From NCBI GenBank assembly GCA_963805715.1, contig CAWDVK010000015.1, positions 1-64,000 of the forward strand: a stretch of DNA of 64,000 nt, given 5' to 3'. Shown here in pieces: positions 8,411 to 17,224 of this stretch (positions are counted from its first letter, which is position 1; each line of letters starts with the position of its first letter). The DNA comes from CAWDVK01 sp963805715. Its GTDB lineage: Bacteria; Actinomycetota; Actinomycetes; Streptosporangiales; Streptosporangiaceae. Made by a program: the position numbers and the translations under genes. Below the pieces are notes generated by a model that was not told the DNA's origin, ran no database searches, and saw only the letters and a program-made list of their open reading frames with translations.

Positions 8411-9970
8411 TCATCTCATGCGTTCGAGCAGGTGCTCGCCCACCCGGATCGCGTTGGCCATGACGGTCAGGGCCGGGTTGACGGCGCCGATGCTCGGGAA
8501 GAAGCTCGTGTCGGCGACATACAGGTTGTCCAGCTCGTGTGCCTTGCACTGCGGGTCCAGGACCGAGCTGGCGGGGTCCGTTCCGAAACGGCACGTGCCC
8601 GCCTGATGGGCCACGCCGGCCAGCGGGATATCCATCTTCATGTAGAAGTTCTTGTCCAGGACGTGGTGCTCGGCCATGCCGACGTGGTTCAGCACCTTCT
8701 TCAGCTCGCGATACAGCCCGTCCGCCTCGCTGTCGTTGGTGCCCTGGTAGGCCAGGTGGATGTGGCCGTCATGGTCGACCGTCACCCGGTTGTCCGGCTT
8801 CGGCACGTCCTCGGTGGTGAGCCAGAAGTCCACCGCGTGCCGGGCGACCTCGTCCAGGCTCCAGCGCGGCGCGAGCCTGGTGAGCTTCGGCTCCTCGCCC
8901 TTGATCGCCATGCCGTTGGACTTGCCGAGCATCTGGATGTTGCCGAGCGGCCAGCGCTGGCCGTTGCCGGCCAGGTAGAAGTCGTTCAGCCCGAGCGTCT
9001 TCTGGAACACCGTCTCGTTGGGCTCCTTGCCCAGCGCCACGACGGCCCGGCTGTTGTGGAACATGTAGTTCCGGCCGACCTGGCCCGAGCCGTTCGCGAG
9101 GCCGTCCGGGTGCTGGTCGGATGCGGACCGCAGCAGGATCCTGGCCGTGTTCGCGGCGCCCGCCGCGACGACGATCATGTCCGCCTCGTAGACCTCGGAC
9201 TGGCCGCCGCGGGTCACCTCCGCGCCGGTCACCGCGGTGCCGGCCGGGTTGGTCCGCAGCCGGGTCACCTCGGCGTCGACCAGCAGCGTCACGTTGGGCT
9301 GCTCCAGCACCGGGCGGATGGAGATGACCTCGGCGTCGGCCTTGGCGTGCACCAGGCACGGGTAGCCGTCGCACCAGGCGCAGCGGATGCAGTCGCTCGG
9401 CGGCCGGTTCTCCTCGTCCAGCAGGATGCCGCACGGCGCGTGGAAGGGGTGGTACCCGCCCTCGGCCAGCGCATCGGAGATCTTCTGGATGCGGGGCTCG
9501 TGCGAGACCGCCGGCCACGGGTACTGGCGGGACCAGTGCCCCTCGGTCGGGTCCTCGCCGTGCGCGCCGTGCACCTCATACAGCCATTCGGCCCGGGTGT
9601 ACCAGGGCTCGAAATCGTCATAGCTGACCGGCCAGGCGGGCGACAGGCCGTCCGCGTGCTGGACCTCGCCGAAGTCCTCCGGGCGCAGCCGGTACAGCGC
9701 CGCCCCGTACAGCTTGGTGGCGCCGCCGACGAAGTAGTGCACCTGCGGCTGGAACGCGGTCCCGGCGGAGTCGTACCAGGTGTCCGGCGAGATATAGGTC
9801 CCGTCCACGAACACCTGGCCGGGGTCCCAGTTCGCCATCTCGCGGGGCAGGAAGTTGCCGCGCTCGAGCAGCAGGATCCGCTTGCCGGATGGTGCCAGGG
9901 TCCTGGCCAGCGTGCCGCCGCCGGCTCCGGTCCCGATGATCATGATGTCATAGCGTTCTGGCATGCCCAT
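8411..9970 (-). CDS. GMC-family FAD oxidoreductase with a Cys cluster
   Basis: A roughly 519-residue FAD enzyme. The ADP-binding motif GTGAGGGTLARTLA and the LLLERG strand end are at the N-terminus. The C-terminal GMC signature includes AHQAGTCRFG (active-site His) and NPALTVMANAIR. At about residues 190-205 lies CIRCAWCDGYPC, a C-x2-C-x2-C-x4-C array. I know Cys clusters near this point from related GMC proteins, some of which carry an Fe-S cluster, so electron transfer to a partner instead of to oxygen is possible. The substrate (sugar, alcohol or sterol) is unknown. The start was set at the ATG at 9970; the ATG two codons later is equally plausible and neither has a strong ribosome-binding site. 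No signal peptide or heme-domain partner is adjacent. Confidence 0.85.
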   Translation of the reverse strand: MGMPERYDIMIIGTGAGGGTLARTLAPSGKRILLLERGNFLPREMANWDPGQVFVDGTYISPDTWYDSAGTAFQPQVHYFVGGATKLYGAALYRLRPEDFGEVQHADGLSPAWPVSYDDFEPWYTRAEWLYEVHGAHGEDPTEGHWSRQYPWPAVSHEPRIQKISDALAEGGYHPFHAPCGILLDEENRPPSDCIRCAWCDGYPCLVHAKADAEVISIRPVLEQPNVTLLVDAEVTRLRTNPAGTAVTGAEVTRGGQSEVYEADMIVVAAGAANTARILLRSASDQHPDGLANGSGQVGRNYMFHNSRAVVALGKEPNETVFQKTLGLNDFYLAGNGQRWPLGNIQMLGKSNGMAIKGEEPKLTRLAPRWSLDEVARHAVDFWLTTEDVPKPDNRVTVDHDGHIHLAYQGTNDSEADGLYRELKKVLNHVGMAEHHVLDKNFYMKMDIPLAGVAHQAGTCRFGTDPASSVLDPQCKAHELDNLYVADTSFFPSIGAVNPALTVMANAIRVGEHLLERMR

Positions 9971-10213
9971 ACCGTTCACCGGCGGACCTGGCCGGTGCAT
10001 CGCCCGCCTCGGGTGGAACGAGCGGCCGGGTGGCCGCCCGGACCGCCCCGGCACCCGGCCAGTCCCCCTGGAGGGCCTCTGAGCTGCACTGATCTGGTCG
10101 CGACCAGACTGCTCCGCGGATGCCGCCCGCTGGGCCAATCACCCTCCGGGGATGATGTCCCGCGGTCGCCGGCGGGCAACAGTGACCATCGTCGGCGACA
10201 GTGGGGGAGCGAC

Positions 10214-10486
10214 ATGGCAACTAGCCAGACACCAGGGAGCGGCTTCTCGGTGAGTACCGGGCCGCTGATGACGGGGGGCGCGCTGATGGGCATCGGCGCC
10301 CTGTTCGGGGTGGCCGGGCTGGTCCTCAGCGGCTCAGCCCTGATCCGGGCGGTCCGGCAGTGGGTGCAGGAGATGGACATGCCGCCCAGCGAGGTCGCGC
10401 GGGCGAAGTGGGCGCAGGCCAAGGCCGCCACGTCGGCCGGCGCGAGTGCCTGGCAGAACGGGCTGGCCACCCAGGGCAGGCGCTAG
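10214..10486 (+). CDS. small single-pass membrane protein, 90 residues
   Basis: The ATG at 10214 follows GGGGGAGCGAC, a good ribosome-binding site. The protein has a Gly-rich N-terminus, one hydrophobic segment at about residues 23-45 (ALMGIGALFGVAGLVLSGSA), then a charged amphipathic region RAVRQWVQEMDMPP and an Ala-rich tail. I have no family assignment, although similar short proteins are widespread in actinomycetes. It is transcribed toward cydA with a 111-base gap, so shared control is possible. The much longer open frame that contains it comes from antisense of the GH15 and GMC genes and is not a gene. Confidence 0.7.
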   Translation: MATSQTPGSGFSVSTGPLMTGGALMGIGALFGVAGLVLSGSALIRAVRQWVQEMDMPPSEVARAKWAQAKAATSAGASAWQNGLATQGRR

Positions 10487-10597
10487 CAGCGACTGCACGG
10501 ACCGGCACGAGCAAGCACCCGTGAGGTAAGCGCCAGCAGCGCCGCGGGCATGCGCTAGCGGGGGCGCCAGCGCAGGACCAACCGACCGGAGGGCCGG

Positions 10598-11986
10598 ATG
10601 AGCACGCTTGACCTGGCGCGCTGGCAGTTCGCCTTCACGTCGATCAATCACTTCCTGTTCGTGCCCATAACGATCGGCCTGGCGTTCCTCACGGCATTGC
10701 TGCAGACCGCCTGGTACCGCGGACGTCGGCCCGAGTACCTGCGGCTGACCAGGTTCTTCGGCACGCTGCTGGTCATCAACGTGGCGATCGGCGTGGTGAC
10801 CGGCCTGGTGCAGGAATTCGAGTTCGGCATGAACTGGTCGAATTACTCCCGGCTGGTGGGCAACATCTTCGGCGCGCCGCTGGCGATGGAGGGCCTGGCC
10901 GCGTTCTTCCTCGAGTCCACCTTCCTGGGCCTGTGGCTGTTCGGCTGGGACAAGCTGTCCCGGCGGGTGCACCTGCTGACCATCTGGCTGGTCGCCGTCG
11001 GGAGTGCCCTGTCGGCGGCCTTCATCATGGCGGCCAACTCGTGGATGCAGCATCCCGTCGGCTACGTGCTCAACAGCCGCCACCAGCCGCAGCTGAACGA
11101 CATCTGGGCGGTGCTGACCAACCCGGTCTTCGTCTGGGGCTACGCCAAGGTCCTGTTCGCGTCGCTGGTCACCGGCGCGGCCGTGATGCTGGCGGTGTCC
11201 GCGTGGCAGCTGCGGCGCGGCGGTAACCGGGACGTGTTCACCCGCTCGGCCAGGCTCGCCCTCATCGTGCTGGTGCCGGCGCTGCTGTTCGCGATGCTGG
11301 TCGGCGACGAGCTCGGGGTGATCGAGGCGAAGTACCAGCCGATGAAGATCGCGGCCGCGGAGGCGCAGTGGACCACCTGCCAGCCGTGCTCGTTCTCGCT
11401 GATCCAGATCGGCGGCGGGAACGACGACCAGACGCCCACCCAGATCCTGGCGATCCCGCACCTGCTGTCCCTGCTGGCCACCAACCACTGGGACGGCAAG
11501 GTGGTCGGGCTCGACCCGCTGCAGTCGCAGTACAGCAAGAAGTACGGGCCCGGCTATTACGTGCCGAACGTCTTCATCCAGTACTGGTCCATGCGGGTGA
11601 TGGCCTACACCGGGGTGCTGTCGTTCCTGATCGCGCTGTGGGGGCTGTGGCTGATCCGGCGCAGGAAGCTCGCCACCTCGCGGGTGTTCCTGTGGACGGC
11701 CACCTGGGCGGTGACCCTGCCGTTCCTGATGAACACCGCGGGCTGGCTGCTGACCGAGAGCGGCCGCCAGCCCTGGATCGTGCAGGGCCTCCAGCTCACC
11801 CGCAACGGGGTGTCACCGTCGGTCAGCACCACCGATGTCGTCATCAGCCTGGTGGCCTTCGTGCTGCTGTACGGCATCCTCGGCACCGTCGACCTGATCC
11901 TGATGCTGCGCTACTCGCGCAAGGAGCTCGCTCCCGCGGTCGCCGGGGACGAGAAGGACGAACCCGTCCCCGCGATGCTCTACTGA
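10598..11986 (+). CDS. cydA: cytochrome bd ubiquinol oxidase subunit I
   Basis: A 462-residue integral membrane protein with about nine helices that oxidises quinol and carries hemes b558, b595 and d. The heme-ligand His18 is in INHFLFVPITIG, the family-typical WMQHPVGY follows, and ESGRQPWIVQG near residue 390 is the conserved GRQPW block. The periplasmic Q-loop is of the short type. The ATG at 10598 has GGAGGG six bases upstream. cydB starts 13 bases after the stop. The exporter genes cydDC needed for assembly lie 6.5 kb downstream. Confidence 0.96.
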   Translation: MSTLDLARWQFAFTSINHFLFVPITIGLAFLTALLQTAWYRGRRPEYLRLTRFFGTLLVINVAIGVVTGLVQEFEFGMNWSNYSRLVGNIFGAPLAMEGLAAFFLESTFLGLWLFGWDKLSRRVHLLTIWLVAVGSALSAAFIMAANSWMQHPVGYVLNSRHQPQLNDIWAVLTNPVFVWGYAKVLFASLVTGAAVMLAVSAWQLRRGGNRDVFTRSARLALIVLVPALLFAMLVGDELGVIEAKYQPMKIAAAEAQWTTCQPCSFSLIQIGGGNDDQTPTQILAIPHLLSLLATNHWDGKVVGLDPLQSQYSKKYGPGYYVPNVFIQYWSMRVMAYTGVLSFLIALWGLWLIRRRKLATSRVFLWTATWAVTLPFLMNTAGWLLTESGRQPWIVQGLQLTRNGVSPSVSTTDVVISLVAFVLLYGILGTVDLILMLRYSRKELAPAVAGDEKDEPVPAMLY

Positions 11987-11999
11987 GTGAGGACAGAGG

Positions 12000-13179
12000 A
12001 TGCCACTGGTCGCGTTCTGGTTCATCGTCATCACGGTCCTGTGGACCGGGTTCCTCGTGCTGGAGGGCTTCGACTTCGGGGTCGGCATGCTGCACGGCGT
12101 CGTCGGCCGGGACGAGGCGGGCCGGCGGGCCGCGATCAACACGATCGGGCCGCTCTGGGACGGTAACGAGGTCTGGCTGATCGTGGCCGGGGCGGCCATC
12201 TTCGCGGCGTTCCCCGGCTGGTACGCGACGATGTTCTCCGGCTTCTACCTGGCCCTGGTGCTGCTGCTGATGGCGCTCATCGTGCGCGGCGTCTCGTTCG
12301 AATACCGGGGCAAGGGCCTCAGCCAGCGCTGGCGGAGCAGCTGGAGCATCGTGCTGGCGATCGGCAGCCTGCTCGCGCCGCTGCTGATCGGGGTGGCGCT
12401 CGGTGACCTGCTGCACGGGCTGCCGATCAACTCCCATCAGGAGTACACCGGGTCGTTCTGGACTCTGCTGCAGCCGTACGGGGTGTACGCGGGAATCACC
12501 TTCCTGGCCGTCTGCCTGCTGCACGGCGCGACCTTCCTCACCCTGAAGACGACCGGCGAGCTGCGCGCTCGGGCCGGGCGGCTGGCCCGCCGGATGGCCC
12601 CGGCCACCGCGCTCATCGTGATCGGCTTCGTGGCCTGGACGCACGTCATCGCGGGCAAGGGCGCCCTGTGGAACCCGATCGAAGCTCGCGGTGGCGCTCG
12701 CCGTGCTGGCCGCCGCCTGGCTGGTGCTGGCCCATCAGGAGGGCTGGGCGTTCGCGATCACGACGATCACGATGGCGGGGTGCGTGATCGCGATCTTCAC
12801 CGACCTGTACCCGCGGGTCATGGTGTCCAGCACCAGCCCGGCGTTCAGCCTGACCGTCCGCAATACCGCGTCCGGCGACTACACGCTCAAGGTGATGACC
12901 GTAGTGGCCATCATCCTGCTGCCGTTCGTGCTGCTCTACCAGGGCTGGACCTACCACGTGTTCCGGCGGCGGGTCAGCGCCAGTGATTTTGCTCCCGCCC
13001 CGCCGGCCCCGCGGATGGCCGACGGCACGATCCCGGAGGCAGCTGCCGCGCCCGTGCCGGCGGGGCGGGCGTCGGCGGGCGGCCGGCCAGCATCCCGGCC
13101 GCCCGCGCCGCCGGGCCCGCGGAAGCCGCCGCGCCGCGGCTGGTGGCAGCGAAGGGGCGGCCATGGCCCGCGCGGCTGA
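12000..13179 (+). CDS. cydB: cytochrome bd oxidase subunit II, frameshifted
   Basis: The N-terminal part reads clearly as CydB: LEGFDFGVGMLHG, then GPLWDGNEVWLIVAG at about residue 55. The frame 12000-12986 then becomes nonsense after KGALWNPI (about 12680), and the CydB-like sequence resumes in the next frame as KLAVALAVLAAAWLVLAHQE and continues to 13179. The full interval is one base over a multiple of three, so removing one base near 12678-12690 restores a protein of about 392 residues. The last 60 residues are a Pro/Arg-rich cytoplasmic tail and overlap the next gene by 17 bases. Whether this is an assembly error or a real lesion cannot be told from the sequence alone; a real lesion would inactivate the oxidase. 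Confidence 0.85.
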
Positions 13180-14104
13180 GCGCGAGCTGACCGCGGCGTC
13201 CTTCGCCGCGCTGGCCGGCCAGCTCAGGAGCCGGGTGCCGTGGGGGCCGCGGGACCGGCGCGGCGCGCTGAACTACATCACCCCGCAGCGGGTCGCGGCG
13301 GCCGCGGGCGAGGTCAGGCAGGGCCGGACGGTGTCGATGGCCGTGCCGGTGGCGGAGGCTGCCAGCGCGGACAATCCCGAGCCTGCCGTGCATGAGATGC
13401 GCACCATCCCGGACGGATCGGACGGCGCGCAGGGACTGGCCTTCGCCACCGACCGGCTGGCCATGAACATCCACGGCGACGCCAGCAGCCACATCGACGC
13501 CCTGTGCCATGTCAGCTACGACGGGATGATGTACAACGGCGTGCGGGCCGGCGAGGCCGTCATGGCCAGCGGCGCGGCGCAGCTGTCGATCGCGGCGGCC
13601 AAGGACGGCATCGTCGGCCGGGGGGTCCTGCTGGACATCCCGAGGGTGCGGAACGTGGCCTGGCTGCAGCCGGGCGAGCACGTGACCGCCGATGACCTGG
13701 CCGCCGCGGAAGCGGCCGAGCAGGTCCGGCTGGGTCCGGGCGACCTGGCCTTCGTCCGGGTCGGGCACCGGCGGCGCCGCCATGAGCTCGGCCCCTGGGA
13801 TGTCGCGCAGGCCCGCGCCGGCTTGCATCCGCTGGCGCTAGAGTTCCTGGCCGACCGTCAGGTGGCCGTGCTCGGCAGCGACAGCAACAACGACACCGCG
13901 CCGAGCGCCGTTCCGGGCGTCGACTTTCCCGTGCACGTGCTGGCCATCGCGGTGCTGGGGCTGCACCTGCTGGACTACCTGCAGTTCGGGGAGCTGGGGG
14001 AGGCATGCGAGCGGGCGGGCCGGTGGTCCTTCCTGTGCGTCATCGCCCCGCTGCGGCTGGTCGGCGGGACGGGCTGCCCGGTCAACCCGATCGCGATCCT
14101 GTGA
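13163..14104 (+). CDS. cyclase-family (kynurenine formamidase-like) metal hydrolase
   Basis: A 313-residue protein of the cyclase/PF04199 family. The family metal motif (usually HGTHxDxP) appears as HGDASSHIDALCHV at about residue 96, keeping the two histidines and the aspartate. A second conserved block, LGSDSNNDTAPS, is near residue 235. Members hydrolyse N-formylkynurenine or other amides and lactones; the extra length over KynB suggests a different substrate. AAGGGG lies six bases before the ATG. It overlaps the 3' end of cydB by 17 bases, implying cotranscription with cydAB. That places a possible lactone/amide hydrolase directly upstream of the Zwf homologue. Confidence 0.85.
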   Translation: MARAAERELTAASFAALAGQLRSRVPWGPRDRRGALNYITPQRVAAAAGEVRQGRTVSMAVPVAEAASADNPEPAVHEMRTIPDGSDGAQGLAFATDRLAMNIHGDASSHIDALCHVSYDGMMYNGVRAGEAVMASGAAQLSIAAAKDGIVGRGVLLDIPRVRNVAWLQPGEHVTADDLAAAEAAEQVRLGPGDLAFVRVGHRRRRHELGPWDVAQARAGLHPLALEFLADRQVAVLGSDSNNDTAPSAVPGVDFPVHVLAIAVLGLHLLDYLQFGELGEACERAGRWSFLCVIAPLRLVGGTGCPVNPIAIL

Positions 14105-14200
14105 CGCCGCCTGACCTGCGGCGGATCACCCGCGGCGGGCGGCGCGACGGCGGCCGGACCGCGCTGGGATGGGTGGCGGGACTGGACGGGCGGGCGGACG

Positions 14201-14297
14201 GGGCCGGGCGGGCGGGACAGGGGCCGGGCGGGCGGGACAGGGGCCGGGCGGGCGGGACAGGGGCCGGGCGGGCGGGACAGGGGCCGGGCGGGCGGGA
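14201..14297. repeat. 20-bp tandem repeat (4.9 copies) upstream of the first zwf
   Basis: Four perfect copies of GGGCCGGGCGGGCGGGACAG and a fifth 17-base copy run without interruption and end 27 bases before the zwf start codon. The G-rich strand is the coding strand, so the zwf leader RNA would carry repeated G-tracts that could form G-quadruplex or stable stem structures close to the ribosome-binding site. The 220 bases between the cyclase stop and zwf contain nothing else of note. Confidence 0.95.
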
Positions 14298-14323
14298 TCA
14301 AACAGAGCGCTTAGGGGGAGCAC

Positions 14324-15700
14324 ATGACAGAACGCAAGGCCGATGCACTGGTCATTTTCGGCGCTACCGGGGACCTGGCGAAGCTGGAGACCTTCCCGGC
14401 GCTGGTCGGGCTGGTCGAGCGGGGCGTCCTGGACATCCCGGTCATCGGCGTGGCGAAGAGCGGCTGGGGACTGGACCAGTTCCGTGACTACGCGCGCGGC
14501 TCGCTGACGCTCAACAAGATGGATCCCGACAGCCCGGCCGCCGTCAGGATGCTGAGCCTGCTCCAGTACATCGACGGCGACCTGGACGACCCGGCGACCT
14601 ACCAGCGGATGTCCGATGCCATCGGCACCGGCCAGGACGTGCTGTTCTACCTCGAGGTGCCGCCGTCGCTGTTCGCCCGGATCGCCGAGGGCATCTCGGC
14701 GGCCGGCCGCGCCAAGGGCGCCCGGGTGATGGTCGAGAAGCCATTCGGGACGGACCTGGAAAGCTCTCGGCAGCTGAACGCCACCATGCACAAGTACTTC
14801 CCGGAAGACGCGATCTTCCGGGTGGACGACTGGCTGGCCTTCGACCCGGTGGAGAACGTGCTCATGGCGCGGTTCGCCAACTCCATGTACGAGCCGCTGC
14901 TCAACCGGACGTACGTGCAGAGCATCCAGATCACCATGGCCGAGGCCTTCGACGTATCCGATCGCGGCAGCTTTTACGACCGGACCGGCGCGATCCGGGA
15001 CGTCGTGCAGAACCACATGCTGCAGGTGCTCGCCACGGTGATCGCCGAGCCGCCGGACGGCCGCGGCCTGGAGCACTGGCGCGTCAGCAAGTCCGAGCTG
15101 ATCGGCTCGCTGACGCCGCTGAGCCCCGAGCACACGGTACGCGGCCAGTACCAGGGCTACCACGAGGTGAACGGCGTGGACCCGAAATCCGCGACCGAGA
15201 CCTTCGTGGCCCTCCGGACTGCCGCCGAGACGTGGCGCTGGGCCGGCGTGCCGATGCTGATCCGGGCCGGCAAGTGCATGCCGGTCACCGCGACCGAGGT
15301 CAGCATCCGGTTCCGGCGGCCGCCGCACAACGTCTTCGGCCTGGGCACGACCTGCGACCAGAACGAGCTACGCTTCCGGATCTACCCGAACGCGGCGGTC
15401 GGGCTGACCATGGTCGGCAAGAAGCCAGGGAAGGGCATGGTGCCGAAGCCCGAGGACCTGACCTACGCCGAGCAGCCGGGCGCCGACGTGCGGCCCTACG
15501 ACCGGCTGATCGGCGCCGCCCTGGCCGGGGAGCGCTGGCTGTTCGCCCGGCAGGAAACCATCGAGGCCGCCTGGGAGGTCGTCGGCCCGGTGCTCGGCGA
15601 CGTGGTGCCGGCGCTGCCCTACGCGCGCGGCACCTGGGGCCCGAAAGAGGCCGACCGCCTGCTGCCGGCGGGCGAGGCCTGGCACAACCCGGCGGGCTGA
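14324..15700 (+). CDS. zwf: glucose-6-phosphate dehydrogenase-family protein with altered substrate site
   Basis: A 458-residue Zwf homologue, shorter than the usual 490-515. The NAD(P) site FGATGDLAK, the EKPFG block, the catalytic His region AIRDVVQNHMLQVL and WRWAGVPMLIRAGK are present. Compared from memory with the Leuconostoc enzyme, the RKL after the dinucleotide motif is LET (Lys21 to Glu), the canonical RIDHYLGKE is RVDDWLAFD (His178 to Asp, Lys182 to Phe), and the Lys343 position is Thr. These residues hold glucose 6-phosphate, so the substrate may differ. The start has GGGGGAG four bases upstream. The NADH dehydrogenase gene follows after three bases. Membership in the family is certain; activity on glucose 6-phosphate is not. 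Confidence 0.88.
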   Translation: MTERKADALVIFGATGDLAKLETFPALVGLVERGVLDIPVIGVAKSGWGLDQFRDYARGSLTLNKMDPDSPAAVRMLSLLQYIDGDLDDPATYQRMSDAIGTGQDVLFYLEVPPSLFARIAEGISAAGRAKGARVMVEKPFGTDLESSRQLNATMHKYFPEDAIFRVDDWLAFDPVENVLMARFANSMYEPLLNRTYVQSIQITMAEAFDVSDRGSFYDRTGAIRDVVQNHMLQVLATVIAEPPDGRGLEHWRVSKSELIGSLTPLSPEHTVRGQYQGYHEVNGVDPKSATETFVALRTAAETWRWAGVPMLIRAGKCMPVTATEVSIRFRRPPHNVFGLGTTCDQNELRFRIYPNAAVGLTMVGKKPGKGMVPKPEDLTYAEQPGADVRPYDRLIGAALAGERWLFARQETIEAAWEVVGPVLGDVVPALPYARGTWGPKEADRLLPAGEAWHNPAG

Positions 15701-15703
15701 GCG

Positions 15704-17125
15704 ATGAGCAGCACAGCGGCACGGAGCACAGCGGTACGGAGCGCAGCGGCACCGAGCACAGCGGCACCGAGCACAGGGCGGCAGGGCCGCGCGGGCGGCT
15801 CGCGGCACGTCGTGATCGTGGGCGGCGGCTTCGGCGGCCTGTTCGCGGCACGGGCCCTGGGCAGCAGCGGCGTCTCGGTCACCCTGATCGACCATGCGCA
15901 GCACCACCTGTTCCAGCCGCTGCTCTACCAGTGCGCGACCGGCATCCTGTCCGAGGGGCAGATCGCCGCGCCGCTGCGCGACGTGCTCAAGCGGCACAAG
16001 AACATCCGCTGCGTGCTGGCCGAGGTCATCGGCGTCGATGCCGGCCAGCGGGTGGTGCACTGCCTGCGCCCGCTGGGCGAGCCCATCGACTTCCGCTACG
16101 ACGACCTGATCGTCGCGGCCGGCGTGCACACCTCCTATTTCGGGCACGACGAGTTCGCCGCGTGGGCGCCCGGCATGAAGACCATTGCCGACGCGCTGAC
16201 CATCAGGCGGCGGGTCTTCGGGGCATTCGAGATGGCGGAGACCGCGGGCAGCGCGCAGGAGAAGCAGCACTGGCTGACCTTTGCGCTAGTCGGCGCCGGG
16301 CCGACCGGCGTCGAGCTGGCCGGGCAGATCCGCGAGCTGGCGACCAAGACGCTGAGCAATGAGTTCCGCACCATCAGCCCGAAGGACGCGCGGGTGCTGC
16401 TGTTCGACGGCGGGGACGCCCCGCTGGCGTCGTTCGGCCCCAAGCTGTCCGCCCGGGCCGCGCGCTCGCTGGCGGAGCTCGGCGTCGAGCTGCACATGGG
16501 GTCCATCGCCACCAGCGTGGACGGCCGCGGCCTGGACGTCCGCGGCCGGGATGGGAGCACGACCCGCCACGACGCGGGCATCGTCTTGTGGACCGCGGGA
16601 GTGCAGGCGCCGCCGATCGCCGAGGCGCTGGCGGAGGCCACCGGGGCCGACCGCGACAAGGCGGGCCGGATCGTCGTCGGCGATGACCTGACGATCCCCG
16701 GTCACCCGGAGATCTCGGTGGTCGGTGACCTGATGAGCCTGCGGCAGCTGCCCGGTGTCGCCGAGGTCGCCATGCAGTCCGGGCTGCACGCGGGGCACCG
16801 GATCAGGCGCGAGGCCGAGGGCAGGCCGGCCGCGGGGCCGTTCAGGTACCGCGACCTCGGGTCGGCGGCCTATATCGCCCGCGGCCGCGCAGTCGTGTCG
16901 GCCGGCCCGGTGCACATGGGCGGCTTCCCCGGCTGGGTGGCCTGGCTGTTCATCCACATCGCCTTCCTGACCGGCTACCGGAACCGCGTCGGCGCCATCT
17001 TGACCTGGTGGCTGGCCTTCACCAGGGACAGGCGCCGGGAGCGTGCCTTCACCACGTCCGAGGTCGGCCTGGTGCGCAGCATCTATGACCGCCTGACCAG
17101 CAAGGCAGGTAACCGGGGCCGGTGA
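15704..17125 (+). CDS. ndh: type II NADH dehydrogenase (NDH-2)
   Basis: A 473-residue single-subunit FAD protein that passes electrons from NADH to quinone without pumping. The FAD site VIVGGGFGGLFAARALG starts at residue 36 and the NADH site FALVGAGPTGVELAG is near residue 190. The ISVVGDLM segment completes the FAD pocket. The C-terminal GWVAWLFIHIAFLTGYRNR and the following hydrophobic helix are the usual membrane anchor. The N-terminal 27 residues are a Ser/Thr/Ala repeat encoded by a 15-base tandem repeat and are probably disordered; a later start cannot be excluded. It sits three bases after zwf, so the two are almost surely cotranscribed. Confidence 0.9.
   Translation: MSSTAARSTAVRSAAAPSTAAPSTGRQGRAGGSRHVVIVGGGFGGLFAARALGSSGVSVTLIDHAQHHLFQPLLYQCATGILSEGQIAAPLRDVLKRHKNIRCVLAEVIGVDAGQRVVHCLRPLGEPIDFRYDDLIVAAGVHTSYFGHDEFAAWAPGMKTIADALTIRRRVFGAFEMAETAGSAQEKQHWLTFALVGAGPTGVELAGQIRELATKTLSNEFRTISPKDARVLLFDGGDAPLASFGPKLSARAARSLAELGVELHMGSIATSVDGRGLDVRGRDGSTTRHDAGIVLWTAGVQAPPIAEALAEATGADRDKAGRIVVGDDLTIPGHPEISVVGDLMSLRQLPGVAEVAMQSGLHAGHRIRREAEGRPAAGPFRYRDLGSAAYIARGRAVVSAGPVHMGGFPGWVAWLFIHIAFLTGYRNRVGAILTWWLAFTRDRRRERAFTTSEVGLVRSIYDRLTSKAGNRGR
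15710..15777 (+). repeat. 15-bp tandem repeat encoding the NDH-2 N-terminus
   Basis: Four and a half copies of AGCACAGCGGCACGG, with one or two changes each, begin six bases after the ndh start codon. The unit keeps the reading frame and encodes STAAR, STAVR, SAAAP and STAAP. Confidence 0.9.
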
Positions 17126-17133
17126 CGGCCCGG

Positions 17134-17180
17134 CAGGACGGGGCTTTCCCGGCCGTGGTGACCGGGAAGTCCCCGTCCTG
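17134..17180. terminator. bidirectional hairpin between convergent ndh and DUF389 genes
   Basis: A 19-base stem, CAGGACGGGGCTTTCCCGG against 17162-17180 with two adjacent mismatched positions, closes a nine-base loop. It lies in the 99-base gap between two genes that point at each other. No U-tract follows, which is usual for actinomycete hairpins. The sequence CCCGTCCTGCTGAG is then repeated once just after it. Confidence 0.7.
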
Positions 17181-17224
17181 CTGAGGAAATCCCGTCCTGC
17201 TGAGCTGCGCAGGGCGGATGGCGG

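Noticed and set aside
6902..10486. A 1194-codon plus-strand open frame spanning the GH15 and GMC genes
   Set aside because: It is the antisense shadow of two clear minus-strand enzymes, caused by high G+C; only its last 90 codons, with their own start site, form a plausible gene.
14201..14297. Tandem repeat as a CRISPR array
   Set aside because: The units abut with no spacers and no cas genes are present; the same holds for the arrays at 18233 and 60988.
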